Source of the DNA: Pseudomonas fontis
GTDB lineage: Bacteria; Pseudomonadota; Gammaproteobacteria; Pseudomonadales; Pseudomonadaceae
Assembly: GCF_028656955.1 (NCBI RefSeq)
Contig: NZ_JAMDGY010000051.1
Span: 1-49,643, forward strand
Length of the DNA stretch: 49,643 nucleotides
Direction: 5' to 3'
The stretch's first letter is position 1, and each line of letters opens with the position of its first letter. The notes below the pieces were generated by a model that was not told the origin of the DNA, did no database searches, and saw only the letters and a program-made list of their open reading frames with translations. Below are positions 39,895-48,498 of the stretch, piece after piece. A program made the translations under genes and the position numbers.

Positions 39895-40743
39895 TCAGTA
39901 GGTGAAGAAACCGCGACCGCTCTTGCGGCCCAGGTAGCCGGCGGCGACCATTTCCTTGAGCAGCGCGGCAGGGCGGTATTTGCTGTCGTTGAAGCCGTCG
40001 TGGAACGACTCGATGATCGCCAGCAGGGTGTCCAAGCCGATCAGGTCGGCCAGGGCCAGCGGGCCGATCGGCTGGTTGCAGCCCAGGCGCATGCCGGTGT
40101 CGATGTCCTCGGCGCTGGCCAGGCCCTCCTGCAGCACCATGATCGCCTCGTTGATCATCGGCACCAGGATGCGGTTGACCACAAAGCCTGGGCGGTTGCC
40201 CGCGCCGATGGCGGTCTTGCCGACACGCTCGGTCAGGGCCTGGGCAGCGGCGAAGGTGGCGTCGCTGGTTTGCAGGCCACGGATGATCTCGACCAGGGCC
40301 ATCATCGGCACCGGGTTGAAGAAGTGCACGCCGATGAAGCGCTGCGGTTGGCTGACCGCAGCGCCCAGCTGGGTGATCGACAGCGACGAGGTGTTGGTGG
40401 CGATCACGCAGTCGTCCGTCACGCTGGCGGCGACTTGCTGGAGGATACGGATCTTCAGGTCGAGGTTTTCGGTGGCGGCTTCAATCACCAGTTGCGCACT
40501 TTTCAGCTGCGCGTAGTCGGTGCTGGTGCGGATGCGCGCCACGGCGGCTTCGGCCTGGGCGGCGTCGAAGGTCTGCTTGCTGACCTGGCGTTCGAGGTTC
40601 TTGCGCAGGGTGGCCAGGCCACGCTCCAGGGCGGCGTCGGAGACGTCGATCAGGGTGACCGAGTAACCGGCCACGGCGCATACCTGGGCGATCCCGTTGC
40701 CCATGGTGCCGGCGCCGATCACGGCGATGTTTTCAATGCTCAC
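39895..40743 (-). CDS. 3-hydroxyacyl-CoA (3-hydroxybutyryl-CoA) dehydrogenase
   Basis: This 282-residue NAD(P)-dependent enzyme interconverts 3-hydroxyacyl-CoA and 3-ketoacyl-CoA. It has the Rossmann motif IAVIGAGTMGNGIAQ at the start, the catalytic His and Glu region GVHFFNPVPMMALVEII, and a C-terminal helical domain with GNRPGFVVNRIL. The length is exactly that of short-chain HBD enzymes. I chose GTG 40743, which has GAGGAAG upstream; ATG frames further up lie in the thiolase gene. It is 11 bp after the thiolase stop and works with it in short-chain beta-oxidation or acetoacetyl-CoA turnover. Confidence 0.93.
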   Translation of the reverse strand: MSIENIAVIGAGTMGNGIAQVCAVAGYSVTLIDVSDAALERGLATLRKNLERQVSKQTFDAAQAEAAVARIRTSTDYAQLKSAQLVIEAATENLDLKIRILQQVAASVTDDCVIATNTSSLSITQLGAAVSQPQRFIGVHFFNPVPMMALVEIIRGLQTSDATFAAAQALTERVGKTAIGAGNRPGFVVNRILVPMINEAIMVLQEGLASAEDIDTGMRLGCNQPIGPLALADLIGLDTLLAIIESFHDGFNDSKYRPAALLKEMVAAGYLGRKSGRGFFTY

Positions 40744-40754
40744 GTTCAACTTCC

Positions 40755-41939
40755 TCAGACGCGTTCGAAGACGATGGCAATGCCTTGGCCACCGCCGATG
40801 CACATGGTCGCCAGGGCGTAGCGGCCCTGGATGCGTTGCAGTTCATGGATGGCCTTGGTGGCGATGATCGCCCCGGTGGCGCCAACCGGGTGGCCCAGCG
40901 AGATGCCCGAGCCGTTCGGGTTGACCTTTTCAGGGTCGAAGCCCAGCTCGCGGGACACGGCGCAGGCTTGTGCGGCAAAGGCTTCGTTGGATTCGATGAC
41001 GTCCAGGTCGGCGACGGTAAGGCCGGCCTTTTCCAGTACTTTGCGGGTAGCCGGCACCGGGCCCAGGCCCATCAGCTCCGGCTCGACGCCGGCGTGGGCG
41101 TAGGCCACCAGGCGGGCCAGGGGTTTGAGGCCTTCGCGCTGGACCATTGCACCGGTGGCCAGCACCAGTGCACCGGCGCCATCGTTCAGGCCGCTGGCAT
41201 TGCCGGCGGTGACCGTGCCGTCTTTCTTGAACACGGCTTTCATGCTGGCCAGTTGTTCGATGCTGACGTCAGCGCGCACGTGCTCGTCGACCTTGAACTG
41301 CACCGGGCCTTTGCGGCCTGGGATTTCAATGGTGACGATCTGGCTGTCGAAACGGCCTTCGGCGATGGCGCGGGCCGCGCGTTGCTGGCTGGTGATCGCG
41401 ACTTCATCCTGCATCTGCCGGGTGATGCCGTTTTTCTCGGCGACGTTTTCCGCGGTGATGCCCATGTGGAAGCCGGCGAACGGGTCGTGGAGGATACCGA
41501 GCATGTAGTCGACGCCTTGCAGGTCACCCATGCGCGCGCCCCAACGGGCTTGTGGCAGCAGGTACGGGCCACGGCTCATGGATTCGGCGCCACCGGCAAT
41601 CACCGCTTCGGCGTCACCCAGCAGCAGGCTCTGCGCTGCCGAGACAATGGCTTGCAGGCCCGAGCCGCACAGGCGGTTGACGTTGAAGGCCGGGGTTTCC
41701 TTGGGGATGCCGGCGTTCATGGCGGCCACCCGGGCCAGGTAGGCGTCGCGGGGTTCGGTGGGGATCACGTTGCCCATCACCACGTGGCCGATCTGCTCGG
41801 CCTTGAGGCCGGAGCGTTCGAGGGCGGCGCGGGTGACCTGGGTGGCGAGGTCGGCCAGTGGCAGGTCCTTGAGGGCGCCGCCGAAGGTGCCGATGGCCGA
41901 GCGTACGGCGCTGACTACGTAGATATCATTGTTGTTCAT
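40755..41939 (-). CDS. Acetyl-CoA acetyltransferase / beta-ketothiolase
   Basis: This 394-residue thiolase has the nucleophile Cys91 (VNRLCGSGLQAI), His350 (GISLGHPVGATGA) and Cys380 (ATMCIGGGQG). It catalyses the reversible thiolytic cleavage of 3-ketoacyl-CoA and is of the biosynthetic/BktB type by length and motif. GGAG precedes ATG 41939. It is the first gene of the thiolase, 3-hydroxyacyl-CoA dehydrogenase and tetR operon, and is divergent from an AraC-type regulator gene 177 bp away. Confidence 0.95.
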   Translation of the reverse strand: MNNNDIYVVSAVRSAIGTFGGALKDLPLADLATQVTRAALERSGLKAEQIGHVVMGNVIPTEPRDAYLARVAAMNAGIPKETPAFNVNRLCGSGLQAIVSAAQSLLLGDAEAVIAGGAESMSRGPYLLPQARWGARMGDLQGVDYMLGILHDPFAGFHMGITAENVAEKNGITRQMQDEVAITSQQRAARAIAEGRFDSQIVTIEIPGRKGPVQFKVDEHVRADVSIEQLASMKAVFKKDGTVTAGNASGLNDGAGALVLATGAMVQREGLKPLARLVAYAHAGVEPELMGLGPVPATRKVLEKAGLTVADLDVIESNEAFAAQACAVSRELGFDPEKVNPNGSGISLGHPVGATGAIIATKAIHELQRIQGRYALATMCIGGGQGIAIVFERV

Positions 41940-42116
41940 GGTCGACTCCAGAGTGCGAAAGCGTGGCGGGGCGCGGTGCGGCTCTGCCAGAATGGCGCCC
42001 GGGCCACGTCCGGGATGGGCCTGAGTCTAGGCAAAGGCCGTGCGCCGGCCTATGCCTTAACTGTCCAGCCCGATTGACTGTTTTTGCCATACCTTGCGGT
42101 TACTGCGGAAAACCTG

Positions 42117-43130
42117 ATGCGGGACAACGATTCGGTCGCGATTTATTTCGTCCATACCATGCTCCATGGCTTGCGCCATCAGCCTGAGCGGGCGCACGCC
42201 CTGTTGCGCCAGGCCGGGATCGACCCGGCGCTGATGGGCCAGGCGGGCGCGCGGGTGCCGGCCAAGGCGTTTGCGCGTTTGTGGCTGATCCTCATTGAGG
42301 CGCTGAATGACGAATTTTTCAACCTCGACAGCCATGGCATGCCGCTGGGCAGTTTTGCCCTGATCTGCCGTGGGTTGATCCAGGAGCCGAACCTGGAAAA
42401 GGCGCTGCGCCAGTGCTTGGGCAATTTCGGGTTGTTCCTGCGTGATTTACGCGGCAGTTTGACGGTGCGCGGCCAGCGCGCGGTGATCAGCCTGCAATCG
42501 CAGATCGACGATCCGCTGGCGCGGGTTTATGCCGAAGAGACCTTGCTGGTGCTGGTGGTCAGCCTGTTGTGCTGGCTGGGTGGCCGGCGCATTGCCATCG
42601 ACCGCACCGAGCTGCGCGATGCGCGCCCGCCGCTGGAGGACGATGCCTTGCTGTGGGGGCCGAACCTGCAGGTGGGCAGTGGGCGAACCGAGGTGGAGTT
42701 TGCTGCGGACTACCTGCGCTTGCCGGTGGTGCAGGATTTGGGGGGCTTGAAGACCTTTTTGCGCAGTGCGCCGCAGTGGCTGGTGGTGCGTTACCGCAAC
42801 CAGAACGGTTTGGCGGCGCGGGTGTACCGGCATTTGCGTGGGCGCTTGTATGGGCAGTGGCCGACGTTGTTGGCGATGGCTGAGCGTGAGGGGTTGAGCC
42901 CGAGCAGTTTTCGCCGGCAGTTGGAGCGCGAGGGTTGCTCGTTCCAGCAGATCAAGGATGAAGTGCGGCGGGCGATGGCATTCGAGTGTTTGCGCGGGAC
43001 CGAGCTGAGTGTGGCGCAGATCGCCGAGCAGACCGGGTTCCAGGAGCCGAGTGCGTTTCACCGGGCGTTCAAGAAGTGGACAGGGGAGAGTCCGGGGAGT
43101 TATCGGTTGCGCTTGGCAGGAGGTAACTGA
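42117..43130 (+). CDS. AraC-family regulator (OruR/ArgR-like, Arabinose_bd type)
   Basis: This 337-residue protein has an N-terminal ligand domain of the type seen in OruR and MmsR-like AraC proteins and a C-terminal HTH pair (LLAMAEREGLSPSSFRRQLE and SVAQIAEQTGFQEPSAFHRA). I chose ATG 42117 (MRDNDSVAIYF), with GCGGAA eight bases upstream; a frame to 42084 adds 11 residues. It is divergent from the thiolase gene and probably activates the short-chain acyl-CoA operon. Confidence 0.9.
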   Translation: MRDNDSVAIYFVHTMLHGLRHQPERAHALLRQAGIDPALMGQAGARVPAKAFARLWLILIEALNDEFFNLDSHGMPLGSFALICRGLIQEPNLEKALRQCLGNFGLFLRDLRGSLTVRGQRAVISLQSQIDDPLARVYAEETLLVLVVSLLCWLGGRRIAIDRTELRDARPPLEDDALLWGPNLQVGSGRTEVEFAADYLRLPVVQDLGGLKTFLRSAPQWLVVRYRNQNGLAARVYRHLRGRLYGQWPTLLAMAEREGLSPSSFRRQLEREGCSFQQIKDEVRRAMAFECLRGTELSVAQIAEQTGFQEPSAFHRAFKKWTGESPGSYRLRLAGGN

Positions 43131-43153
43131 CCCCAGCCCCCCGCGCTTTGCTT

Positions 43154-43227
43154 TGTGGGAGCCGGCGTTGCCGGCGATGGGGCGCGTAGCGCCCCCAAAA
43201 GATTCGCCGGCAAGGCCGGCTCCCACA
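43154..43227. repeat. Inverted REP pair with inner hairpin
   Basis: TGTGGGAGCCGGCGTTGCCG (arm from 43154 to 43177) pairs with 43204-43227 with one mismatch, and GGGGCGC-GTA-GCGCCCC (43179-43195) fills the middle. It lies between the AraC gene and the AhpD-like gene, which are convergent, and may serve as their shared 3' end. Confidence 0.85.
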
Positions 43228-43249
43228 GGTTAGGCCCAGGCCTGGATGT

Positions 43250-43687
43250 TCAGGCCGGGACCATCGCGAACCCGACGCCAAAGCGGTTCCAGGCATTGAT
43301 CGTGGCAATCGCCAGGGTCAGGTTCACCACCTCAGCCTCGCTGAAATGCACCAGCAGCGCTTCGTACTGATGCTGCGGTGCATGCTGTTCCGGCAGCAGG
43401 GTCAGGCTCTCGACCCAGGCCAGCGCCGCGCGCTCACGCGGGGTGAAGTACGCGGTCTCTTGCCATGCCACCAGCGTCTGCAAACGCGCCTCGGTTTCCC
43501 CGGCCTGGCGCGCATCATTGGCATGCATGTTCACGCAATACGCACAGCCATTGATCTGCGACGCGCGCAGGCGCACCAGCTCCAGCAACGAGTTCTCCAG
43601 CCCGGACTTGCCCAGTGCCATCTCCAGGCCGACCATCGCCTTGTAGGCCTCGGGTGCATGCTTGGCCCATTCGATACGGTTGCTCAT
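43250..43687 (-). CDS. AhpD/carboxymuconolactone decarboxylase-family protein
   Basis: This 145-residue alkylhydroperoxidase-like protein carries the AhpD-type pair Cys-x2-Cys followed by His (INGCAYCVNMHANDAR). Such proteins reduce peroxides or act as thiol oxidoreductases with an unknown partner. The C-terminal INAWNRFGVGFAMVP is typical of the AhpD-like YP_ group. GGAG precedes the ATG. It is isolated and convergent with the AraC gene. Confidence 0.9.
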   Translation of the reverse strand: MSNRIEWAKHAPEAYKAMVGLEMALGKSGLENSLLELVRLRASQINGCAYCVNMHANDARQAGETEARLQTLVAWQETAYFTPRERAALAWVESLTLLPEQHAPQHQYEALLVHFSEAEVVNLTLAIATINAWNRFGVGFAMVPA

Positions 43688-43893
43688 CTTCGTGCTCCAG
43701 TGCAGTTCGCGTTATGCGGGAATGGCGCTACCTTACCGCCGCCCCGGCAACCCTCGAATAGCCAATCCGGTGCTTTGTCAGGAGGCCAATCAGCGGGTAT
43801 TCACAAGCCAACTACAAGCCATCCAATCATTTAATTTTTAGATAGTGACCGCGCTCGGGATAATCGCCGCACTGCCGTTATCGAGCGCCACCC

Positions 43894-45105
43894 ATGCCGT
43901 ACCCACGCACTACCCGCAGCCTGACCTTGCTGTTGCTCATGGTCGCCGTCGCGCTGAACCTGCGCCCGATCCTCACCAGCATTGGCCCCTTGCTCGAAGA
44001 CATTCGCCACAGCACCGGCATCGGCTACCAGCAAGCCGCCTTGCTCACCGCCTTGCCGGTGTTGTGCATGGGGCTGGTGCCGCTGCTGCAACCCTGGCTG
44101 CGCCGCTGGGTGAGCGAGCGCAACGCCTTGCTCGGTGGCCTGGGGGCGATTGCCCTGGCCTGCACCTGGCGGCTGTACCTGGACAGCAGCACGGCGCTGA
44201 TTGCCAGCGCAGTGGTCGCCGGGCTGGGCGTGGCGTTTGTCCAGGCGTTGATGCCAGGCCTGGTCAACCGCTGGTTCGCGCAGCGCCTGGCCATGGCGAT
44301 GGGTATCTACTCGGCGGCATTGATGAGCGGCGGGGGCCTTGCGGCCGTGCTCGGTTCGCGGGTCGCCGAGGGCTTCTCGCGCTGGCAGGCCGGACTGGGT
44401 ATCTGGCTGGTGCCGGCGTTGCTGGCCTTGCTGTTTTGCCTGATCGTGCGGCCCCGGCTGGAGGCCGCCAGCGGACGCGGCGGGGTCAGCGGGCATTTCT
44501 TCGGCAGCCGCCGAGCCTGGCTGCTGGCGATCTATTTCGGCCTGATCAACGGCGGCTACACCAGCATGGTGGCCTGGTTGCCGGCCTACTATCAGCAGAT
44601 CGGCGGCAGCGCCCATGGCGGGGGCGGCCTGGTGGGGCTGATGACGATCTTCCAGGTGCTTGGCGCATTGGGCCTGCCGCTGCTGTTGCGCGGCGTCAGC
44701 GACCGACGCCCCGGCCTGTGGCTGGCGCTGGCCACGCAACTGGCGGGCTTTGTCGGGCTGCTGCTGGCGCCGACGCTCTCAGCGGGCCTGTGGGTCGCCT
44801 TGATCGGTTTCGGCCTGGGTGCCTGCTTCAGCCTGAGCCTCACCCTGACCATCGAACACCTCAAGAGCCCAGCCGCCGGCAGCCTGGCGGCGTTCGTGCA
44901 GGGCATCGGTTTCATCATCACCGGTATCGTGCCGTACCTGGCCGGCTGGCTGCGGGACATCACCGGTGACTTCCAGGCCTCCTGGCTGCTGCTGACCCTG
45001 ACCGTGCTGCTGATGCTGCTGGTGACCTGGCGCTTCGCCCCCGACGGCTATGCCGAGGCCATGGCAGGCCCGTCGCCGGGAGTGCCGGACGGCGCCGTCA
45101 GGTAA
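43894..45105 (+). CDS. MFS transporter, CynX/NimT family
   Basis: This inner-membrane protein of 403 residues has about 12 hydrophobic segments. The N-terminal LNLRPILTSIGPLL is the signature of the cyanate/2-nitroimidazole transporter group (CynX, YeaN). It has a drug or small-molecule antiport or uptake role. No cyn genes are nearby, so the substrate is unknown. Its last eight bases overlap the end of the convergent MocR regulator gene. Confidence 0.9.
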   Translation: MPYPRTTRSLTLLLLMVAVALNLRPILTSIGPLLEDIRHSTGIGYQQAALLTALPVLCMGLVPLLQPWLRRWVSERNALLGGLGAIALACTWRLYLDSSTALIASAVVAGLGVAFVQALMPGLVNRWFAQRLAMAMGIYSAALMSGGGLAAVLGSRVAEGFSRWQAGLGIWLVPALLALLFCLIVRPRLEAASGRGGVSGHFFGSRRAWLLAIYFGLINGGYTSMVAWLPAYYQQIGGSAHGGGGLVGLMTIFQVLGALGLPLLLRGVSDRRPGLWLALATQLAGFVGLLLAPTLSAGLWVALIGFGLGACFSLSLTLTIEHLKSPAAGSLAAFVQGIGFIITGIVPYLAGWLRDITGDFQASWLLLTLTVLLMLLVTWRFAPDGYAEAMAGPSPGVPDGAVR

Positions 45106-46528
45106 GGGTCTGCAAGGTGTCGCGCACCCGGTCCAGCGCCGGGTCGATATCCAGCAGCTCGATGGCCCCGAACCCCAGCAGCAAGCCCGCTTGTACCGGG
45201 ACTTCGGCATGGAAGGGCGCCAGCGAATACAGGCCGACCTCGACCTTGCGCGCCAGGCTGATCAGGAAGTCGATATCCAGCGGGCCCTTGGCCAGGGCGC
45301 TGAGGTGATAGCCGGCCGTGGCCGGGACGGCGCTGAACCATGGGCTCAGGTCGCCCTGCAGGCGGGCCAGGATGCGTTCGCGGCGCGTTGCGTAAACAGC
45401 ATGGCAGCGGCGGATATGGCGCAGCAGATGCCCCTCGTCCATGAACCGCGCCAGGGTCCACTGGCTCAGTGACGCGGTGTGCCAGTCAGTCAGTTGCTTG
45501 GCCACGCACACCGCCTCCAGCAGCACCGGCGGGACGATGGCGTAACCCAGGCGCAACTCGGGCAGCAGGGTTTTCGAGAAGGTCCCGACGTAGGCCACCA
45601 GGCCTTCGCTGTCCAGGCTTTGCAGGGCGTCGGTCGGGCGGCCTTCGTAGCGGAACTCGCTGTCGTAGTCGTCCTCGATGATGATCGCGCCTAGCGCGCT
45701 TGCCCGCGCCAACAAGGCCTGGCGACGCGCCAGGCTCATCGGCATGCCGAGCGGAAACTGGTGCGAGGGCGTCACGTAGATCAGCCGCGTACCGTCGGCG
45801 ATTTGCGCCACGCACAGGCCTTCACCATCCACCGGCACCGCCTGCACCTGCGCCCCGAGGGACAGGAACAACTGGCGGGCAGGGCTGTAGCCGGGGTCTT
45901 CCATGGCCACGCGACAGCCCGGCTCGATCAGCACGCGGGCAATCAGGTCGAGCGCCTGCTGGGCGCCATTGCACACCACCACGTCGGCGGCGCTGCAATG
46001 CACACCACGGCTGAAGGCGATATGCCGGGCAATCGCTTCACGCAGTGGCGGCAAGCCTTGCGGGTGGCTGTAGCGGCCATTGCTGCTGCGGCTCTGGCGC
46101 AGGGCGTGCTGGGTGCAACTGCGCCACTCGTCAAACGGGAACTGGCCCTTGCTGCTGGCACCGCCAATGAAGTCGTAGCGTGCGGTGGCATGGGGCGGGC
46201 GGGCCAGGGGCATGGCCCGTGCCCGCCATTTCGCCAGGATTGGCTCGCTGGCCAAGTCCGGCAGTGCCCGAGCCTTGGGCGGGGTGAGCGCATGCGGGGT
46301 GATGAAGGTACCTTTGCCGACCTGGCCGCTGAGCAGGTTGTCGTAGGTCAGGCGCGAATAGGCCTCGGCCACGGTCTTGCGCGACACCCCCAGTTGCTCG
46401 GCCAGCAGGCGCGTGGGCGGCAGTTGGGTGCCGGCCGCCAGGTGGCCGCTGTCGATGCCTTCGCGCAACTGGCGGTAAAGCTGATCGGCCAGGCCTTTGC
46501 GGCCTTGCAGGCTGATGTGGAGTTCCAT
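45098..46528 (-). CDS. MocR/PdxR-type regulator (GntR HTH plus aminotransferase domain)
   Basis: This 476-residue protein has an N-terminal GntR winged helix (LADQLYRQLREGIDSGHLAA, then TRLLAEQLGVSRKTVAEAYSRL) fused to a fold-type-I aminotransferase domain. The PLP-binding region is visible: IIEDDYDSEFRYEG and VGTFSKTLLPELRLGY, with the Schiff-base Lys in TFSKTL. Such proteins sense PLP, gamma-aminobutyrate or amino acids. It is convergent with the CynX-type carrier gene, overlapping by eight bases, and divergent from the small DUF2790 gene. The target is not readable. Confidence 0.93.
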   Translation of the reverse strand: MELHISLQGRKGLADQLYRQLREGIDSGHLAAGTQLPPTRLLAEQLGVSRKTVAEAYSRLTYDNLLSGQVGKGTFITPHALTPPKARALPDLASEPILAKWRARAMPLARPPHATARYDFIGGASSKGQFPFDEWRSCTQHALRQSRSSNGRYSHPQGLPPLREAIARHIAFSRGVHCSAADVVVCNGAQQALDLIARVLIEPGCRVAMEDPGYSPARQLFLSLGAQVQAVPVDGEGLCVAQIADGTRLIYVTPSHQFPLGMPMSLARRQALLARASALGAIIIEDDYDSEFRYEGRPTDALQSLDSEGLVAYVGTFSKTLLPELRLGYAIVPPVLLEAVCVAKQLTDWHTASLSQWTLARFMDEGHLLRHIRRCHAVYATRRERILARLQGDLSPWFSAVPATAGYHLSALAKGPLDIDFLISLARKVEVGLYSLAPFHAEVPVQAGLLLGFGAIELLDIDPALDRVRDTLQTLT

Positions 46529-46692
46529 GCGGGAGCAGTTCCGAGTAGGGCGGGCGCCTGCGCAGGTTAACCGAAATCGCTACGCAGTGCCGTTGGTCTC
46601 CCGGCCACCACGGTGCTGGGCAAAGGCTCACACTGGTACCTGTCGGGTTCGCCGGCAGGCCGGCGTGCCTTCCTCTTTGCAGGAGAATCGTC

Positions 46693-46959
46693 ATGAAGTT
46701 TCGTTTTGTGCTTGGCCTTGCCGTTCTGGTCGCCGCCAGTGCACAGGCCCAGACCCAACCGCAAGCCACGACACCGGTGCAGGCACAGGAGTACAGCTAC
46801 GGCACGCGCCTGGACATCAAGAAAGTGGTGTCGATGAGCGAGCCCAGCACCCCGGATTGTGGCGTAGTGAAGGCCCACATGATCTACAACGATCACGCCG
46901 GCGTGCAGCATGACTTGCAGTACCTGAAAGTCGCCGAAGGTTGCGACAACCAGCATTGA
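46693..46959 (+). CDS. Small secreted DUF2790 protein
   Basis: This 88-residue exported protein has the signal peptide MKFRFVLGLAVLVAASAQA, then a Gln-rich linker and the compact DUF2790 domain (YGTRLDIKKVVSMSEPSTP, then CGVVKAHMIYND). Two Cys (in DCGVV and EGCDN) may form a disulfide. AGGAGA precedes the ATG. The family is nearly confined to Pseudomonas; its function is unknown. It has its own promoter gap of 164 bp. Confidence 0.9.
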   Translation: MKFRFVLGLAVLVAASAQAQTQPQATTPVQAQEYSYGTRLDIKKVVSMSEPSTPDCGVVKAHMIYNDHAGVQHDLQYLKVAEGCDNQH

Positions 46960-47042
46960 CCCATCCTCTTCCTGTCGTCATCGTTCAAACGCAGCTCGCG
47001 GGCCTTGAGGTTGCCAGCGAGGTTTTCGCGTTTGCCCGACGC

Positions 47043-47957
47043 TTAGCCGTGGGCGTGGCCTGAGACCAAGGCAGCACAGCGCTCACGCAGGAACGCCTGG
47101 ACAATCCTGACCCGCTCACTTACCTGTACCCGATGCGGGCACATCAGGTAGACCGGCGCGTGTTCGCCCTGCCAGTCCTCCAGCACCTGGCATAGACGCC
47201 CGGCACGCACATCGCTGACCACATCGAGCCAGGCCTTGTAGACGATGCCGTGGCCTGCCAGCGCCCAGCGCCTGGCCACCTCGCCATCGTCGCAGCGGTA
47301 GTCGCCTTTTACCTTCACTTCACAGACACGCGTGCCCCGGGTAAAGCGCCACAGGTCGTACGGGCGGCCATGGCGCTGATAGATGATGGCCTGGTGTTCG
47401 GCCAGGGCCTCGGGCGAGGCCGGCACACCCCTTCGGGCGAGGTACGCGGGGCTGGCGCAGAGCACCCGGTGATGCGCTTCCAGCACCGGCAAGGCCACCA
47501 GGCTGGAGTCCACCGGCACGCCAAAGCGCAGCGCGACATCGACCTGCTCGCGGAACAGGTCGTTGGCGCGGTCATTGAGCAGCAGATGCAATTGCAGGTG
47601 CGGGTGCATTTCGCGCAGCTCATCCAGCCAGCCGAGCAACACGCTGCGGCCGAAGTCCGACGGTGCCGCCAGCTGCAACACCCCGGCCAGGCCGCCCTGG
47701 CCGCCACGGATGGCGCGTTCGCCTTCTTCCAGCGCCGCCAATGCCACCCGTGCCGCCTCCAGGTAACGCTCACCCTCGACCGTCAGGCGCTGCTGGCGCG
47801 TGGAGCGGGCGAACAAGCGTGCACCCAGGCGTGACTCCAGGCGCTTGAGCGCAAGGCTGGCAGCCGCCGGGCTGATATCCAGGGTGCGCGCGGCGGCCGA
47901 GAGGCTGCCAGTGTCGGCGGCTCTGACCAGGACGTGCAGGTCGTCGAGGGTGCTCAT
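47043..47957 (-). CDS. LysR-family regulator
   Basis: This 304-residue protein has the N-terminal HTH (LSAAARTLDISPAAASLALK, then RLESRLGARLF) and the usual substrate domain of the CrgA/AaeR-like branch. It is divergent, 104 bp apart, from the glyoxalase-fold gene, which is followed by an Old Yellow Enzyme gene. This is typical of LysR proteins that control a quinone- or enone-reducing OYE in response to electrophiles. Confidence 0.92.
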   Translation of the reverse strand: MSTLDDLHVLVRAADTGSLSAAARTLDISPAAASLALKRLESRLGARLFARSTRQQRLTVEGERYLEAARVALAALEEGERAIRGGQGGLAGVLQLAAPSDFGRSVLLGWLDELREMHPHLQLHLLLNDRANDLFREQVDVALRFGVPVDSSLVALPVLEAHHRVLCASPAYLARRGVPASPEALAEHQAIIYQRHGRPYDLWRFTRGTRVCEVKVKGDYRCDDGEVARRWALAGHGIVYKAWLDVVSDVRAGRLCQVLEDWQGEHAPVYLMCPHRVQVSERVRIVQAFLRERCAALVSGHAHG

Positions 47958-48061
47958 TTGTAAGTAATCCTAATAAGTCTTATCCATTCAGGCCTGTTTA
48001 TCACGAATAGGCAATAAATGATCATGGTGTCACCCGTTCAGCGCCCATCGAGGTGTTCATC

Positions 48062-48481
48062 ATGTCACTTGATTTCCAGTTCGATCACCTAGCCTTCAGC
48101 ACCCCCGGCAACTCCACTTTGCAGGCGTCGCTGCAAACCCTGCTTGGCATCGCGCCGGGGTTCCGCCCGCCATTCCCGTTCCCGGGGCAATGGCTGTACC
48201 AGGGCGACCAGGCGCTGGTGCACCTGATCCAGCGCGATGAACAGACCGACACCCAATTCAGCCACCTGGCACTGCGCACTGCCCAGCCGGCATCTGCCGT
48301 GCTGGCGCGGGTACGTGCCAGTGGCCTGGCGTACCAGGTCGCGGTGGTGCCCGAAGAGCGGGTCTGCCAGATCTTCGTCAATTTGCCCGGTGGCCTGGTC
48401 CTGGAACTGGACAGCCCGCTCGACAACCAGGGCATCAGCATCACCCACGACTACCAGCACACCACTCACGCCCCCGTTTGA
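48062..48481 (+). CDS. VOC (glyoxalase/bleomycin-resistance) family protein
   Basis: This 139-residue protein has a compact vicinal-oxygen-chelate fold, with the first metal site His in FDHLAFSTPG and a later Glu in VLELDSPL. The catalysed reaction is not deducible. GAGG lies eight bases before ATG 48062; the GTG at 48053 overlaps that site and is less likely. It is first in an operon with the Old Yellow Enzyme, 17 bases apart. Confidence 0.88.
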   Translation: MSLDFQFDHLAFSTPGNSTLQASLQTLLGIAPGFRPPFPFPGQWLYQGDQALVHLIQRDEQTDTQFSHLALRTAQPASAVLARVRASGLAYQVAVVPEERVCQIFVNLPGGLVLELDSPLDNQGISITHDYQHTTHAPV

Positions 48482-48498
48482 CTTCAGGAAGCCCACTC

